The position numbers and the translations under genes are program-made. This document shows positions 50,695 to 60,659 of a stretch of DNA of 64,000 bases, in pieces (the stretch's first letter is position 1; each line of letters opens with the position of its first letter). The notes below the pieces were generated by a model that saw nothing but the letters and a program-made list of their open reading frames with translations, had not been told where the DNA came from and made no database searches. This DNA comes from Paragordius varius (Eukaryota > Nematomorpha), in assembly GCA_964247055.1 (NCBI GenBank), contig OZ176059.1, positions 3,410,001 to 3,474,000 of the forward strand, written 5' to 3'.

Positions 50695-51049
50695 TGAGAT
50701 ATATATTAGTCAACAAACACATTCACTCTCTCACTCACTCTCTCACTCACTCACATTATTTTTAGAGAGAGAGAGAGAGAGAAGAGAGATGAATGAAAGA
50801 GTGAATTGTGAGAGAGAGAGAGAGAGAGAATGAGATATATATTAGTCAACAAACACATTCACTCTCTCACTCACTCACTCACTCTCTCACTCACTCACTC
50901 ACTCACTCACATTATTTTTAGAGAGAGAGAGAGAGAGAGAGAGATGAATGAAAGAGTGAATTGTGAGAGAGAGAGAGAGAGAGAGTGAATGAGATATATA
51001 TTAGTCAACAAACACATTCACTCTCTCACTCACTCACTCACATTATTTT

Positions 51050-51088
<39 letters not shown>

Positions 51089-51212
51089 AGAGAGATGAAT
51101 GAAAGAGTGAATTGTGAGAGAGAGAGAGAGAGAGAGAGAGTGAATGAGATATATATTAGTCAACAAACACATTCACTCTCTCACTCACTCACTCACTCAC
51201 TCACATTATTTT

Positions 51213-51245
<33 letters not shown>

Positions 51246-51596
51246 AGAGAGAGATGAATGAAAGAGTGAATGGTGAGAGAGAGAGAGAAGAAGAGAGAGA
51301 TGAATGAAAGAGTGAATTGTGAGAGAGAGAGAGAGAATGAGATATATATTAGTCAACAAACACATTCACTCTCTCACTCACTCACTCACTCTCTCACTCA
51401 CTCACTCACTCACTCACATTATTTTTAGAGAGAGAGAGAGAGAGAGAAGAGAGATGAATGAAAGAGTGAATTGTGAGAGAGAGAGAGAGAGAGAGTGAAT
51501 GAGATATATATTAGTCAACAAACACATTCACTCTCTCACTCACTCACTCACTCACTCACATTATTTTTAGAGAGAGAGAGAGAGAGAGAGAGTCAA
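50280..51596. repeat. Hairpin-forming GAGA / CACTC minisatellite
   Basis: Eight units of about 130-215 bases plus a partial ninth, starting at ATTATTTTTAGAGAGAG (about 50,275, 50,410, 50,596, 50,754, 50,911, 51,042, 51,204, 51,417, 51,558). Order in each: (GA)n, GATGAATGAAAGAGTGAATT, (GA)n, GTGAATGAGATATATATTAG, TCAACAAACACATTCACTCT, (CACT)n. GAGAGTGAATG and CATTCACTCTC are complementary, so each unit can fold with a loop of about 23 bases. Open frames of Arg-Glu or His-Ser-Leu-Thr repeats are artefacts of the simple sequence. Confidence 0.95.
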
Positions 51597-51599
51597 TAA

Positions 51600-52345
51600 G
51601 GTGAATTTGAATATAAATGGTATATATTATTATAAACACATAATTTATTGTTAGGGTGAATTTGAATTGTTTAAGGGCGAAAGTGAATTGTTCGAGGGTG
51701 TATATTGGTCCGAAAACGCATTCTTTTTACGGTAAATTTGAACTGCACATGGTATATTACCCCTAAAACACATATTTTATCTTGATAAGGTTGAATTTTT
51801 CAAGGGTGAATTTGAGTTATTCAAGGGGTGAAAGTGACTAGTCAAGGGTGAATGGAATTGTTAGAGGGAATTTGATTTGCTCAAGGGTTTGAATGTTCAA
51901 GGAAAATTCATATTATTCAAGGATGAATTTGAATTGTAAATGGTATATATTAGCCCGAAAACACATAATTTTTTAGGGTGAATTTGAACTGGGGGAATTT
52001 GATTGTAAATTGTATATATAGCAAACACATAATTTTTTAGGGTGAATTCGAACTGTTTAAGGGGATATTTCAATCGTAAATGGTATATATTCCGAAAACA
52101 CATAATTGTTTTTAGGGTAAATTTTCATTGTTCAAGAGTGATTTGAACTCTTCAAGGATGAATTTGAATTGTTTAAGGGTGTGAAAAATTGTTCTTCGAA
52201 GTATATTGAATTGTTAAAGGGTCAATTTCAATTGTTCGATGGGGTGAAATATTGTTCAAGGCGCTGAATTTGAATAGTGTTTAAATGGTTTAAGAGGGGG
52301 AATTCGAATTTAAAGGTGATTTTGTATTGTAAATGGTATATATAT
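51600..52345. repeat. Degenerate GGGTGAATTTGAATTG satellite-like region
   Basis: Continuation of the 49.5-50.3 kb repeat on the other side of the minisatellite. GGTGAATTTGAA, GTAAATGGTATATAT and CCGAAAACACATAAT recur many times at irregular spacing. Confidence 0.85.
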
Positions 52346-52464
52346 ATATCGGTATTTTATTATGGCCCTTGAAAAAATTTTCCTATACTAGGCGGGCGTA
52401 GAAAAATCTAAGTATGCGCGAAAAATGGAGAATATAATTAAAAAATTTAACAAGAAACGAATTA

Positions 52465-52740
52465 CAGTAAAAACTGAAATTATATGGATAAAACGTAAAA
52501 TATCATCTATACAAATATTTTTTTAAAAAGACAACCCCATACTTTTTGAATCTTGATTTATTTGAATGTAACTCATTGTTTGAAATGACAAAATATAGAG
52601 ATATATATTACTAACACAATTATTTTATATTTTATAATTGTAACTAAATATGGGTAACATTAAGGTTTTAAAAAGTATGGTTGTTTTGAAAAAATTTTTT
52701 TTTCTAGTGTCACATTTTGTCCGCATAACAGTTTTTACTG
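52465..52740. mobile_element. MITE copy 1 (Tc1/mariner-like termini)
   Basis: 276 bases with terminal inverted repeats CAGTAAAAACTG and CAGTTTTTACTG flanked by TA on both sides (52463-64, 52741-42). Homology between arms extends about 110 bases inward (GACAACCCCATACTTTTT against AAAAAGTATGGTTGTTTT). CAGT ends with a TA target fit the Tc1/mariner superfamily. No coding capacity, so non-autonomous. Confidence 0.88.
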
Positions 52741-52742
52741 TA

Positions 52743-53440
52743 ATACCCTATATATAGTTAGATAATCACGAGCATAGAAAGTAGAACTTATTTATTGTTT
52801 TTATGTCATTTAAAACAGCCATTTTTTGTTTTTCTAAATTACCATCTCTATTTATTTATTTAGGAGGCTTATAATGCCAAGACTAAAAACAAAGTGTAGG
52901 TATTTTTTTTTTAACAATTATGTAATAAATTAGTTATAATTATGCATTTAGTATCCGCTAATATTTTGATATTAATAATTTCTATTTAAAAATCAAACCT
53001 AAAGTTTTTTTTTACTGATGTAACCCTAATAATTATATTAAAAATTGACTTTTAAATTAGTGTTTCTAAGAAAATTATTGATTTATTAAGGGTTAAAATT
53101 TTTTACCATATAACCCCAAATAACCTTTACCACGGATTAATTTGACCTGCTACTATTTGAAAGATACAGTTTTTTGCGCTCTTCCAAATGACATAAAATA
53201 CATGGCTTGATATTTAAACTTTTTATTTGGAAAATTTCGTATTTAATGTTAAATGGGCCAAAAATTATCGATAAACCCTAATATTAGCTCTTAGACCAAT
53301 TTTTTTTCATATATTATTTATATACTTTTAAGATATTAAAAATTTACAGAATGGCAGATAAAAAAAGGTCAAATCATGCTAGATATCTTAAAAAATAAAT
53401 GAATATCATTTATAAATAATATATATAACACTAGACAACT
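52743..53440. other. Intergenic sequence, no clear gene
   Basis: Mixed A/T-rich DNA. A possible tiny plus-strand exon lies at 52,862-52,890 (TTTATTTAG, then codons EAYNAKTKNK, then GTGTAG), unsupported by neighbours. Nothing else recognised. Confidence 0.4.
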
Positions 53441-53449
53441 TATGATTAA

Positions 53450-53860
53450 ATTCGTTTTAATAAATTTGACATTCATATTTAATATTTTTGTGAACAAATT
53501 AAATGTTTGTTGCAATACTTACTCTATAATTATATTTAACAAATCGGACAATCATGCATATAATTATCATAAACAGCCTTAATATGTGGAATAGGGTTTT
53601 GGAAAATCATTTTTTTAATTGGACAATTATGTTAAAACTGTTCATGAATAAAACGAATATGTGTTGCAAGATTTTCTTTTTGATAAATTTTTTACATATC
53701 GGACATTAATTATTTTGCTCATGTACATATTTGATTTGTATTGCGAGATAACCTTTGTAAGAAAACATTATCGAACGAATTTTGCAGGATACTTAACTGT
53801 TAATGAACAGAGGCAATATGTGCGGAAATGCTGGATTCTACAAAAAAATGTTTTTTAAAA
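53450..53860 (-). pseudogene. Decayed C2H2 zinc-finger paralogue A
   Basis: The minus strand resembles the finger region of the gene at 55,074-56,047. Plus-strand landmarks shared with it: AACAAATCGGACA (53,540), TTCATGAATAAAACGAATATG, ACATATCGGACATTAATTAT, GCGAGATAACCTTTGTAAGA and CGAACGAATTTTGCAGGATA. Frames are broken by stops and indels, and linker words (TGTTCATGA) survive in part. Small open frames read here in other frames are shadows. Confidence 0.8.
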
Positions 53861-54329
53861 TTGCACATTTATGTTTTATTTGCTTCTGACATTGATTGTG
53901 TGTTGCAAGATTTTTACCACCGAAAATTAGGCCAGGTTACATATACATTTTTAAATATAAAATTTTATATAAAACATATTTTATATAATTCAAAAGTAAT
54001 TCAATCTGACAATTAATTTTTTAAAGGTATCGTTTAAATTCGAATATATAATATGGGTTAATAAAATTTACTCTCTTTATTTTATTGACATTTAGCCCAA
54101 CAAAAGCGAGAACTGAAACGTTATATTTCACAAATTTATTTATTTACTTGTCTTTGCGAAAATATATTCATATATGATTATTCCTAGATATATGTCATTT
54201 ATAATCGCCAAATATACTTTAATTTTTAGATTTTATGATTACATTTATAGTTTTTATTTATTACTGCTTGGTCCTTTTTAAAAAGGAGTGAAACGAAAAC
54301 TTCTGTTAAGTTTAAGCTGATAATTATTT

Positions 54330-54605
54330 ACATTGAAAAAGCGTGGCATGCCGATTAAACCGTAATGCCTATTTAATATATATAGATAGAAAACTTAGCG
54401 TATATACAGTACCCTTTTTATTGTTGGCCATTTCGCATTATTTTTAGTCAATTGGCAATGCAGTAACGTGTGAGTTAAAAACAACAAACGGTGTGAAATA
54501 AATATTTTTACCGATAAAATCCAACATTAATTTTTATCAGTTTGTGGACGAAATTTGTTTTATATCATACGCTACTGTATTAATTGACCAATATTAAAGT
54601 GAGTA
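54330..54605. repeat. 3' flank of the zinc-finger gene, duplicated at 62.5 kb
   Basis: Matches 62,515-62,770 in the same order: GTGGCATGCCGATTAAACCG / GTGACTCTCTAATTTAACCG, TATTGTTGGCCATTTCGCAT / TATTGTTGACCACTTCACAT, TTGGCAATGCAG / TTGGCAATACAA, TTTTATATCATACGCTACTG / TTTTATATCATACGTTACTA. It marks a segmental duplication carrying the gene and its downstream DNA. Confidence 0.85.
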
Positions 54606-54610
54606 ATGTA

Positions 54611-54875
54611 CAGTTAAAATTGAAAATATACGGACAAATCGTGAAATATAAAGAAAAATATTTTTAAAACAACCATACATTTTAAAATCCATTTTTTAAA
54701 ATTATTTGATTAGAAAATATATTGTGTTACAATTGTAACTCTTTTTTAAAATCTGCAATGTAAAAGAATGAGTTATAATTAAGAAAATCAAGTTTAAAAA
54801 ATTACGGTTATTTTTAAGAAAAAATATTTGTCTTTATATTTTTACATTTTGTCGGTATAATTTCGATTTTTACTG
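54611..54875. mobile_element. MITE copy 2
   Basis: 265 bases, ends CAGTTAAAATTG and CGATTTTTACTG, with TA on each side (54609-10, 54876-77). The internal text GACAAATCG, AACAACCATACA and TTACATTTTGTCGGTATAAT aligns with copies 1 and 3. It lies within the segment duplicated at 62.7 kb, where no such insertion is present. Confidence 0.85.
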
Positions 54876-55073
54876 TAATTCATTTTTCATTTTTTATCTA
54901 CAAAAGAAAACTTTAAAACAAAGCGATCAAATAGCATTTATTTTATTAACGATGCATTTTGCAAAATATCTTCATAAAATAATATGAATCTCAATATATA
55001 TCATTTGCGAAATGTATATTTAAACAAAATACATTTAATGCAACATTTAATATATTATATATGTTGTAAGTGT

Positions 55074-56047
55074 TCAATTATGTACATATTTAATGTGCCT
55101 GGAAAGACTGCTTTTTTCGGTATATTCCTTTTTACAAATCTTACAATTATATGTAATATTTTCGTGAACAGAATGAATATGTGTTGCGAGATTGCCTTTG
55201 AAAGAAAAATTAGTTTTACAAATCGGACATTCGTGTTTAATTTTCTCATGAATTGAATAAATGTGCCTAGCAAGATTACCTTTGCAAGAAAACATTTTCG
55301 AACATATTTGGCACGGATATTTAACTTGTTCATGAACAGATTTAACATGTGTGGCAAGATGGCTTTTGTTAGAAAACATCTTACAAATCGGACATTCGCC
55401 TTTAATTTTCTCATGAGCTGAATAAATATGCCTAGAAAGATTGCCTTTGTTAGAAAATATTCTCGAACAAATTTTGCACGGATATTTCACTTGTTCATGA
55501 ACCGAACGAATATGTGCAGTTAATCCATTTTTACCCTTATATATTCTATTACATTGAACACAACAAAAATTATTATCTAATTTTGAAGAGTTTAAACATT
55601 TAATAGGTTTTGCATTATTATTGTTATCATTAAATAAATTGTTAATATCATTCAAGCTTGTGTCATTGGAATCAACATTTGAAGATACCGAGCTTATATC
55701 TTTTACATTTTTTGGTGGTTTTTTCAGCGAAAGATCCAAAGGTTCTGTCTGTTCTCCTACCAAATCAATTATCAAAAGATTATTGTTGGTTTTGGTATTA
55801 TTTTTATTTTCATAGTCTAAATTATTATTTTGTTGAGTATTTTCGCTTTTATGTTCCCTTAAATAACAATATGGAAAGAAGAGTTTAAAATTCTCCGTAA
55901 ATCATCGTTTGTAAATCTTCATTTTCCAATAAATAAAGAAATGATGTCGGTTTAGATGGATCATCAATATACGTTTCTTGTTGATTTTTGAGTTCTACTT
56001 TATAAAGCTTTGTATCGAGATCACACCAAAGTTTGTAAGTCGAATCA
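55074..56047 (-). CDS. Zinc-finger gene terminal exon (PLDLS motif and six fingers)
   Basis: The acceptor ATTTTAG just above 56,047 gives the frame SYC/DSTYKLWCDLDTKLY. That frame runs through DDPSKPTSFLYLL to MIYGEF and a stop, while codons immediately after continue one frame over as LFFPYCYLREHKSEN into an Asn-rich stretch, EPLDLSLKK and the fingers. There is no in-frame ATG before the fingers in the second frame, so the upstream part is needed. Stop codon at 55,074-55,076. Confidence 0.82.
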
Positions 56048-59000
56048 CTAAAATCTAAAAATTGTTCATTTATTATTAATGAAACAATATATCTTCACAA
56101 GTGCAAGAAATGACTTAAAACTCAAATGTTTAGGTTTATTATTGTAATAATTTTTATTAATTTATATTAATTATGTCTTTATTATTTTGCAACAAACCAT
56201 GAGTGATATATATAAATGTTCAAAATATGGGTTTCGAAAATATATTTTAGTTTTTCCCCTTATAGCTGTACATTTTTGGATTTTATTATAAATAGATTTT
56301 ATCTAGACTAATAAAATTATCTATTATTAATGTAAGGTTGCCTAAAGTCGCTTATAAAGCTCGATTGGTAAAATATTTCAATTGAAACAAATGACTAAAA
56401 AAACAAACTCATATAAGGAATGATTAATTGAGATTTTGAAATTTAAAAATTAATTTTTCTAAAAAATGCAAACAAAATAAAACTAAAGTATATTTATTAT
56501 TATTATTTGATCTAATTTATAAAATATTAGCAGTTATTTGACTAATAAATCGTTCTGAATATTAATATTACAGACTGATGTTATATATTGTTACATTATA
56601 ATGGATTATGAATATCATTTTTACGATTTAAATGTATATATTTAATAATCATAAAATTTTATTTTATAAATATTAAAAATTGATAACAATAATCATTCAA
56701 AATTTATTTTATAAATTACAAAATAAAATTTAAAATTTACAATATAATCCAAAAATATTATTTATTTGTTTATAAATATAAACTATAGTTAAAATTTTAA
56801 AACAAGATAATGAATATTAAATTACAAAAAAATATTCCATTAATTAAACAATTTAATTAAATTAATTTACCAATTATTTCTAAAAATTAGAGTTATTAAT
56901 AATATTAAAATTAAAAAAAATTAATTTGATATATATAAATAATTTAAAATAAAATAATTAAAATATTTTACAAAATTTATAAAAATTAAAAAAATTTAAA
57001 ACAATATACCCATATTCCAAATAAAATTGAATATTTTATCGAATAATAAAAAGCAGACAATTTAAAAAACCGTTAAAAAATTAAATCGTCTGTCGTTTCA
57101 TTTTAGATTTAAATCAAAGTTTTTCAAATTATTTTATAGTTTAAAAATATTATATTTTTTATTTAAATTATATATTAAATTATATATTTTTTTACATATT
57201 ATTTAATTTGGAATTTACTAAATAATCAATTATTTCTTTAATTGTCAATCATTTATTGACTTAATATTTTTTCAAAAATAATTAAATAATAAAAAGTATT
57301 CAATAAAATATTCTTAATTATTGGAATGGCAAAATAAAGTGTTATTTTTATCATGATTTAATAAGGACCGCCCTTTTATTATTAAAAAAATATTTTTTTT
57401 TCAAATACTTAAATGTTTACAGGCAAACAATATAAAGTCAGAGGTTTTCGGCTGATTTTGAATAAATTATAATTTAATATAATTACTAATATTGAGAAAA
57501 TATTTTTAAAATATAATTGAACCTTATATAATATTTACAAGTGATGATTGTAGATAGAAAATAGGGTCATATAAATTATCATTTTTATTTTGGTAAAAGT
57601 AAAAATTAAAATATTCAAACAAAACTTTAAAACAAAAATTTTTTTGGAAAAATTTACCATACTTTTTTAACAAGGATTTATCATAAACTAAAATATGTTT
57701 TAAGGTATAATAAAATTTCTTCCGTAAAATATTTCTATTACCTGAGAATTTTGATTAAAATGGATATTGTAATATATAATTTATATTTAACTTGAATTTA
57801 AAGGCGACAATATTATCGAAAATTTAAGAGATACTTTTTTCATTGAATTATGGAAAAAAGTGGTTTATAGTATCTTAAAGCCTATGCCGTTATGATGCTT
57901 CATAATAGAAAAAGTTAGCTTCAAATAACTTTTTAAAAAAAATTAATATTTTTTCTAAGTTTTTTTTAGTGCTATAATGAACACAATGATGTCCAACTTT
58001 AATAGCTTAGAGCGCCGCATTGGAAATATTATATATATATATGAGAATTCATGAATATTATATTAGTTTTCGAACATAAGGTTCTAAATGCAAGCATAAT
58101 TTAATGATTTTTCTATTCTTTACCAATAGGATATAGAATTATTCACATTTTTTACTGGGATTTTATAAGCGTTTTCTGCAAATTTTGGATTTCCTAATAA
58201 TTCGCATGCCGTACATAATATCTCGGAATGCCTTATGTTGGACAGCCTGTTCTCCCATATATTAATTATTTTTGCCAAATCTCTGCGGACAAACATGTAG
58301 TGTTAAAGGACCACTCAAGAGTATAAAAGACTTTTAAGGTGCATATGATAAATTTATATTTAGTTTTTCCAATTTAAAATGGGTTTAGTGAAATATTCTA
58401 TATAGACAAAATTTGTATTTTCTTATTTATGAGAAAAGCTAAGAGTCGCTACACAAACAGCTTCTAAAATATAAGAGGTATAAGCTTTTCGGTAAAAGTG
58501 AAGTAATATATATTTGAATTAATAATAATTATAAGCTTTTCGGTAAAAGTGAAGTAATATATATTTGAATTAATAATAATTATTCGTACAAAATTAGTAT
58601 AATTGTTTAATTAAACCTCTATAGTACATATTAGGTTATGATTAGTTGAAAACTTTAAATATGCCATCTAATTAATGGATATGGGAAAGTCTGATAATTT
58701 TAAAAGAAAAAGTTAAATTGTTTACACATTGGTTCATGATTGTTTATTGCTAAAAAAATATATTCCCAAATTTCATATTTTTTTAATAATATATTTATTT
58801 AACTTAACTATAAATGATGCCAATCTTAAGAGTGCATATCAAGATTTCCTGATTAAAACGAATATAATCAATGAGTTTTTAATTAATTTAATACTACTAA
58901 TTATTTTTATAGATCTTCGCATTAAAGATGTATTTTTATAAATAGGTTTTCGCAAATTACTGTCAATCTGAAACTTTAATCAGTTTAATTTATATTTCTG

Positions 59001-59106
59001 ATTGCCCTAGTTTTTAGATAAATATGCAGAATGGTTACCGAAGTTTCTTATTTCGTTTTCCAAATGTTGGAGAATTATTTTTATAGTCATTAAAATTATA
59101 TACCAT
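55074..59106 (-). CDS. C2H2 zinc-finger protein with PLDLS motif, one frameshift
   Basis: Three minus-strand exons: 59106-59039 (ATG; MVYNFNDYKNN), 58282-58124, and 56047-55074. Junction phases agree (LR/DLAKII; ISY/C/DSTYKLWC). The N-terminal ~180 residues form a region I do not recognise. Then come EPLDLSLKK, containing PLDLS (the CtBP corepressor-binding type), and six CCHH fingers with linkers such as SVHEQVKYPC. Finger 3 (CPICKMFSNKSHLATH) is one residue short between Cys2 and His1. The reading frame is broken once: an extra base in an A/T run at plus 55,887-55,890 creates a TAA. Without it the total would be 399 codons. It is likely a nuclear DNA-binding regulator. It could be a recent null allele or a sequencing indel. 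Confidence 0.8.
56048..58123 (-). other. Intron of the zinc-finger gene
   Basis: About 2 kb of A/T-rich sequence with a GTAAAG donor and an ATTTTAG acceptor on the minus strand. Unlike introns left of 49 kb it has no exon copies and no CAGCTG. A GCAGAC/CGTCTG pair lies near 57,052-57,092. A short minus-strand open stretch near 56,330-56,390 (SFVSIEIFYQSSF) has an acceptor but no donor and is not counted as an exon. Confidence 0.6.
58124..58282 (-). CDS. Zinc-finger gene exon 2
   Basis: Acceptor TTTGTCCGCAG and donor TTG/GTAAAG on the minus strand. 159 bases, entered in phase 2 and left in phase 2. It encodes DLAKIINIWENRLSNI, RHSEILCTACELLG and NPKFAENAYKIPV. It contains a CTAC cysteine pair but no zinc finger of known type. 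The coding-like composition and matching phases make it convincing despite no recognised domain. Confidence 0.75.
58480..58583. repeat. 51-bp exact tandem duplication
   Basis: ATAAGCTTTTCGGTAAAAGT and the following 31 bases occur twice in direct succession with no visible difference. Very recent, or an assembly duplication. Confidence 0.95.
59039..59106 (-). CDS. Zinc-finger gene exon 1 with start codon
   Basis: ATG (minus) at 59,106-59,104 opens MVYNFNDYKNNSPTFGKRN, rich in basic residues (KRNKKLR), and ends CTTCG/GTAACC in phase 2. The next exon supplies the third base of the Arg codon. It is short and supported mainly by phase agreement. Confidence 0.65.
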
Positions 59107-59122
59107 ATTTATATATTTTCCT

Positions 59123-59132
59123 CTCACGTGAG
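59123..59132. promoter_or_regulatory. CTCACGTGAG palindrome upstream of the zinc-finger gene
   Basis: A perfect 10-base palindrome with a CACGTG E-box core, 17 bases before the start codon on the minus strand. It is the type bound by bHLH-Zip factors such as Myc/Max or USF. Functional status is inference. Confidence 0.4.
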
Positions 59133-60385
59133 CGCTTAATAATTTTTGATTAAAAGAAGAAACTTAAAGGTTAATAATATGAAAATGAAATTAGAGAAAA
59201 ATATAAAAAAGTCTGAAAATTTACCCTTAAGTCATTTGCAATACGTGGGAACTTTATGAACATTACACATGTTTCTTTATTAATAGCAGAGCCGTTTTAC
59301 CTTTTACATTAATGGCATATTTGATACAAGCGCAGATTATAATATATTAATATGGCCTGAAAATTAATTTACTGTATTTACATAACTATTTATTCTTTAC
59401 AAGGTTTAAATAAGTAATGATTTTGCCTTCTGAAAGGATAAATCATTACTTATAAATTAAATATATAATCGTTTAAACAGAGTTTAAACAGCTTTATTAA
59501 ACTTTTACGAATTTTTCATAATTAATTCAAATATATAATACAACACATTTAACGATATGGCTATACCGTGTGTATGTTAGAAGTTAGTTGTGATACTACT
59601 ATAAGTTTTCTCATTGATAAGAAAATTTAAATTTTTGTTAAAATATACTAAACCTATTTAAATTGGCACAATCACAAATTATACCATTTGCACTTTGAGG
59701 GTGTTTTTATACACTTCATGTTGGTTTTTAAACACTTCAATTCAATTCTTTGATACTTCATGTGGCCGAGTTTTTACAAAATTTGATATATTATAGATTA
59801 TGACATTAAATAATAACCTTTAAAAAATTGCATACTTTGCTAATTCAATATTTTTTTATTAAAGGATAATATGCTATTTTGAAGCATTACGGAAACCACA
59901 TAGGCTCTAAGCATTTATATAACCAGGATAAATTGTTTATTACTAAACTCTAAATTTTAGCGAAATCTAACCTTTAATCAAATCCTGAGGTGATAAAATA
60001 TATTTCCATCATATCTTAAATGACCGTAACCAGTTAATTATTAGGCTAATATTGATATTTTTAACAAAGATGCATTTTTCAAAAACATTTTTTTATTTAG
60101 CAAAATCTCGTTTTGCGTTTGTTTGAAAAAAATGGCCCATTTTAGACGTGCTGCAATTTAAATTCTTTTAAAGTTAGTTTTTGTTTTTATGCGTGGTTTT
60201 TAACATATTTTAGTGATATTTTTGGAATAAGGCATTTAACTGTCAATAAAAAATTTAAAAGTGCAAATAGCTTTCTCACTCGCAAACCCAACCAAAAACA
60301 CAATACTAATATATTTATAATGAAAATATATATTTCATCAGGATATATTCTGATGTTAAGGAGAGTTTATTCTGTATAATATGTA
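59133..60385. other. Intergenic, no gene recognised
   Basis: Contains short G/C-containing patches (for example 59,280-59,350 and 60,100-60,160) but no convincing exon on either strand. A minus-strand TAAAAG/GTAAAAC near 59,310 could be the donor of an upstream 5' UTR exon of the zinc-finger gene; weak. Confidence 0.4.
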
Positions 60386-60652
60386 CAGAAATTGAAATTC
60401 TAAGGACGAAACGTAAAAATTTATAGACAATTATTTTTTTAAAATACCATACTTTTTGAATACCAATTTTTAACTCATTGATTCAAATTATAATGGAAGT
60501 TGTAAATTGATAACAAGGAATTATAAGTATACGATTGTAATTAAATTATTTTTAAAGGATAAATATAAGGTTTAGATAAGTATGGTTGTCTTTTTAAAAA
60601 AATTTGTTTTTTATATTTTTACATTTTATCCGTATAATTCTAAATTTTACTG
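60386..60652. mobile_element. MITE copy 3
   Basis: 267 bases, TA-flanked (60384-85, 60653-54), ends CAGAAATTG and ATTTTACTG. The interior (GGACGAAACGTAAAAAT, CCATACTTTTTGAATA, AAGTATGGTTGTCTTTTT, ACATTTTATCCGTATAAT) matches copy 1 closely. A direct repeat TGTTAAGGAGAGTTTATTC lies on both sides at 60,353 and 60,681. Confidence 0.85.
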
Positions 60653-60659
60653 TATATTT

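Noticed and set aside
50328..51307. Open frames encoding Arg-Glu and His-Ser-Leu-Thr repeats
   Set aside because: They are readings of the GAGA/CACTC minisatellite; units differ in length and frame, with no splice sites or non-repeat coding sequence.
52862..52890. Tiny plus-strand exon encoding EAYNAKTKNK
   Set aside because: Acceptor and donor words are present, but there is no neighbouring exon to support phase or gene identity.
53661..54016. Two short plus-strand frames
   Set aside because: They overlap the decayed minus-strand zinc-finger copy A and have no own signature.
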